Positions 4,826 to 5,070 of a stretch of 5,070 bases of DNA are shown here, piece after piece. Source of the DNA: an uncultured Clostridia bacterium (GTDB lineage: Bacteria > Bacillota > Clostridia > Oscillospirales > Acutalibacteraceae); contig CAMPAT010000074.1 in NCBI GenBank assembly GCA_946633275.1, forward strand, positions 1 through 5,070. The letters are read 5' to 3'. The notes under the pieces are model-generated. The model did not search any database and was not told the origin of the DNA. It saw nothing but the letters and a program-made list of their open reading frames with translations. How positions within the stretch are numbered: the first letter of the stretch is position 1; each line of letters starts with the position of its first letter. Position numbers and translations under genes: made by a program.

Positions 4826-5070
4826 GAACATTGTAATTATAAGCGCGATAAGGGCTATAAGCGCCACGCAGGCAAAGAATTTTGCCGCGCGAGATACTGC
4901 GTCAAACATATTAGTAGGGCAGAGCTGCATAATCGCATACATCAGCTTCCTTCTGACATGCTTGCCTACTATATTCTTATATCTCAGGTCGCAGGTTTCA
5001 AGATGACCGTCGGTAAAGAGGTCAATAACACGCGTTCCCCTGTCTTTGCCGGGACCGTACACATTGAAAC
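4820..5070 (-). CDS. C-terminal part of an unknown protein with a C-terminal membrane anchor
   Basis: The open frame runs from the window edge to a TAA at 4820-4822, giving about 83 residues of the protein's end. A GTG at 5060-5062 could be a start, but the 8 nt available upstream show no Shine-Dalgarno, and the open frame continues to the edge (F-N-V before YGPGKDRG), so I treat the gene as truncated by the window. The visible part begins with a polar stretch (YGPGKDRGTRVIDLFTDG), continues with a basic segment (KNIVGKHVRRKL), and ends in a hydrophobic helix (about the last 20 residues, ending ACVALIALIALIITMFK). This suggests a protein held in the membrane by its C-terminus, most of it probably cytoplasmic. 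I do not recognise the family. It converges on lysC and shares the terminator at 4791-4825. Confidence 0.65.
   Translation of the reverse strand, partial: FNVYGPGKDRGTRVIDLFTDGHLETCDLRYKNIVGKHVRRKLMYAIMQLCPTNMFDAVSRAAKFFACVALIALIALIITMFK

Noticed and set aside
4824..5006. Plus-strand open frame of 60 codons after the terminator
   Set aside because: It begins within the terminator's T tail without a Shine-Dalgarno and is the mirror of the minus-strand frame that continues to the window edge.

Overview
The window looks like chromosomal DNA of a low-to-moderate GC Bacillota, probably class Clostridia (Ruminococcus/Oscillospirales-like). This rests on strong AGGAGG-type ribosome binding sites, AT-rich intergenic DNA, a YtvI-like permease (a family linked to endospore formers), a PheB/UPF0735-type ACT protein, and separate rather than fused aspartokinase and homoserine dehydrogenase genes. 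No species can be named from the sequence alone.

Layout: positions 1-299 hold two near-identical 130-bp copies of a GC-rich, strongly self-complementary non-coding repeat at a period of 169 bp. The first copy touches the window edge, so more may lie upstream. Next come two AT-rich hairpins (324-381); the one nearer the gene is the likely terminator of a minus-strand AI-2E/YtvI-like membrane permease (394-1569). An AT-rich divergent intergenic region (1570-1759) carries a plausible vegetative promoter in each direction and two inverted repeats.

The plus strand then carries a compact operon: a small HTH-ACT protein (1760-2188), homoserine dehydrogenase hom (2204-3421) and aspartokinase lysC (3436-4644). 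The gaps are 14-15 nt, with a strong Shine-Dalgarno before each of the two enzymes. LysC makes aspartyl phosphate, the entry to the lysine, threonine, methionine and diaminopimelate pathways. Hom commits aspartate semialdehyde to homoserine. The ACT protein is probably a regulatory partner. lysC contains an in-frame AAGGAGG-ATG at codon 246, predicting a separately translated regulatory (beta) subunit as in Bacillus aspartokinase II. Hom carries a shortened ACT-like tail without the usual ligand-loop motif.

Just after lysC there is a tandem array of exactly twenty 7-bp units (4648-4787), followed by a strong bidirectional terminator (4791-4825). A convergent minus-strand gene, cut by the right window edge, encodes a protein of unknown function with a hydrophobic C-terminal anchor.

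The strongest candidates for something new are the structured 169-bp-period repeat, the heptanucleotide array in the 3' untranslated region of the operon, and the degenerate ACT tail of Hom. The core genes themselves are ordinary metabolism, and no new defence, mobile or biosynthetic system is evident.
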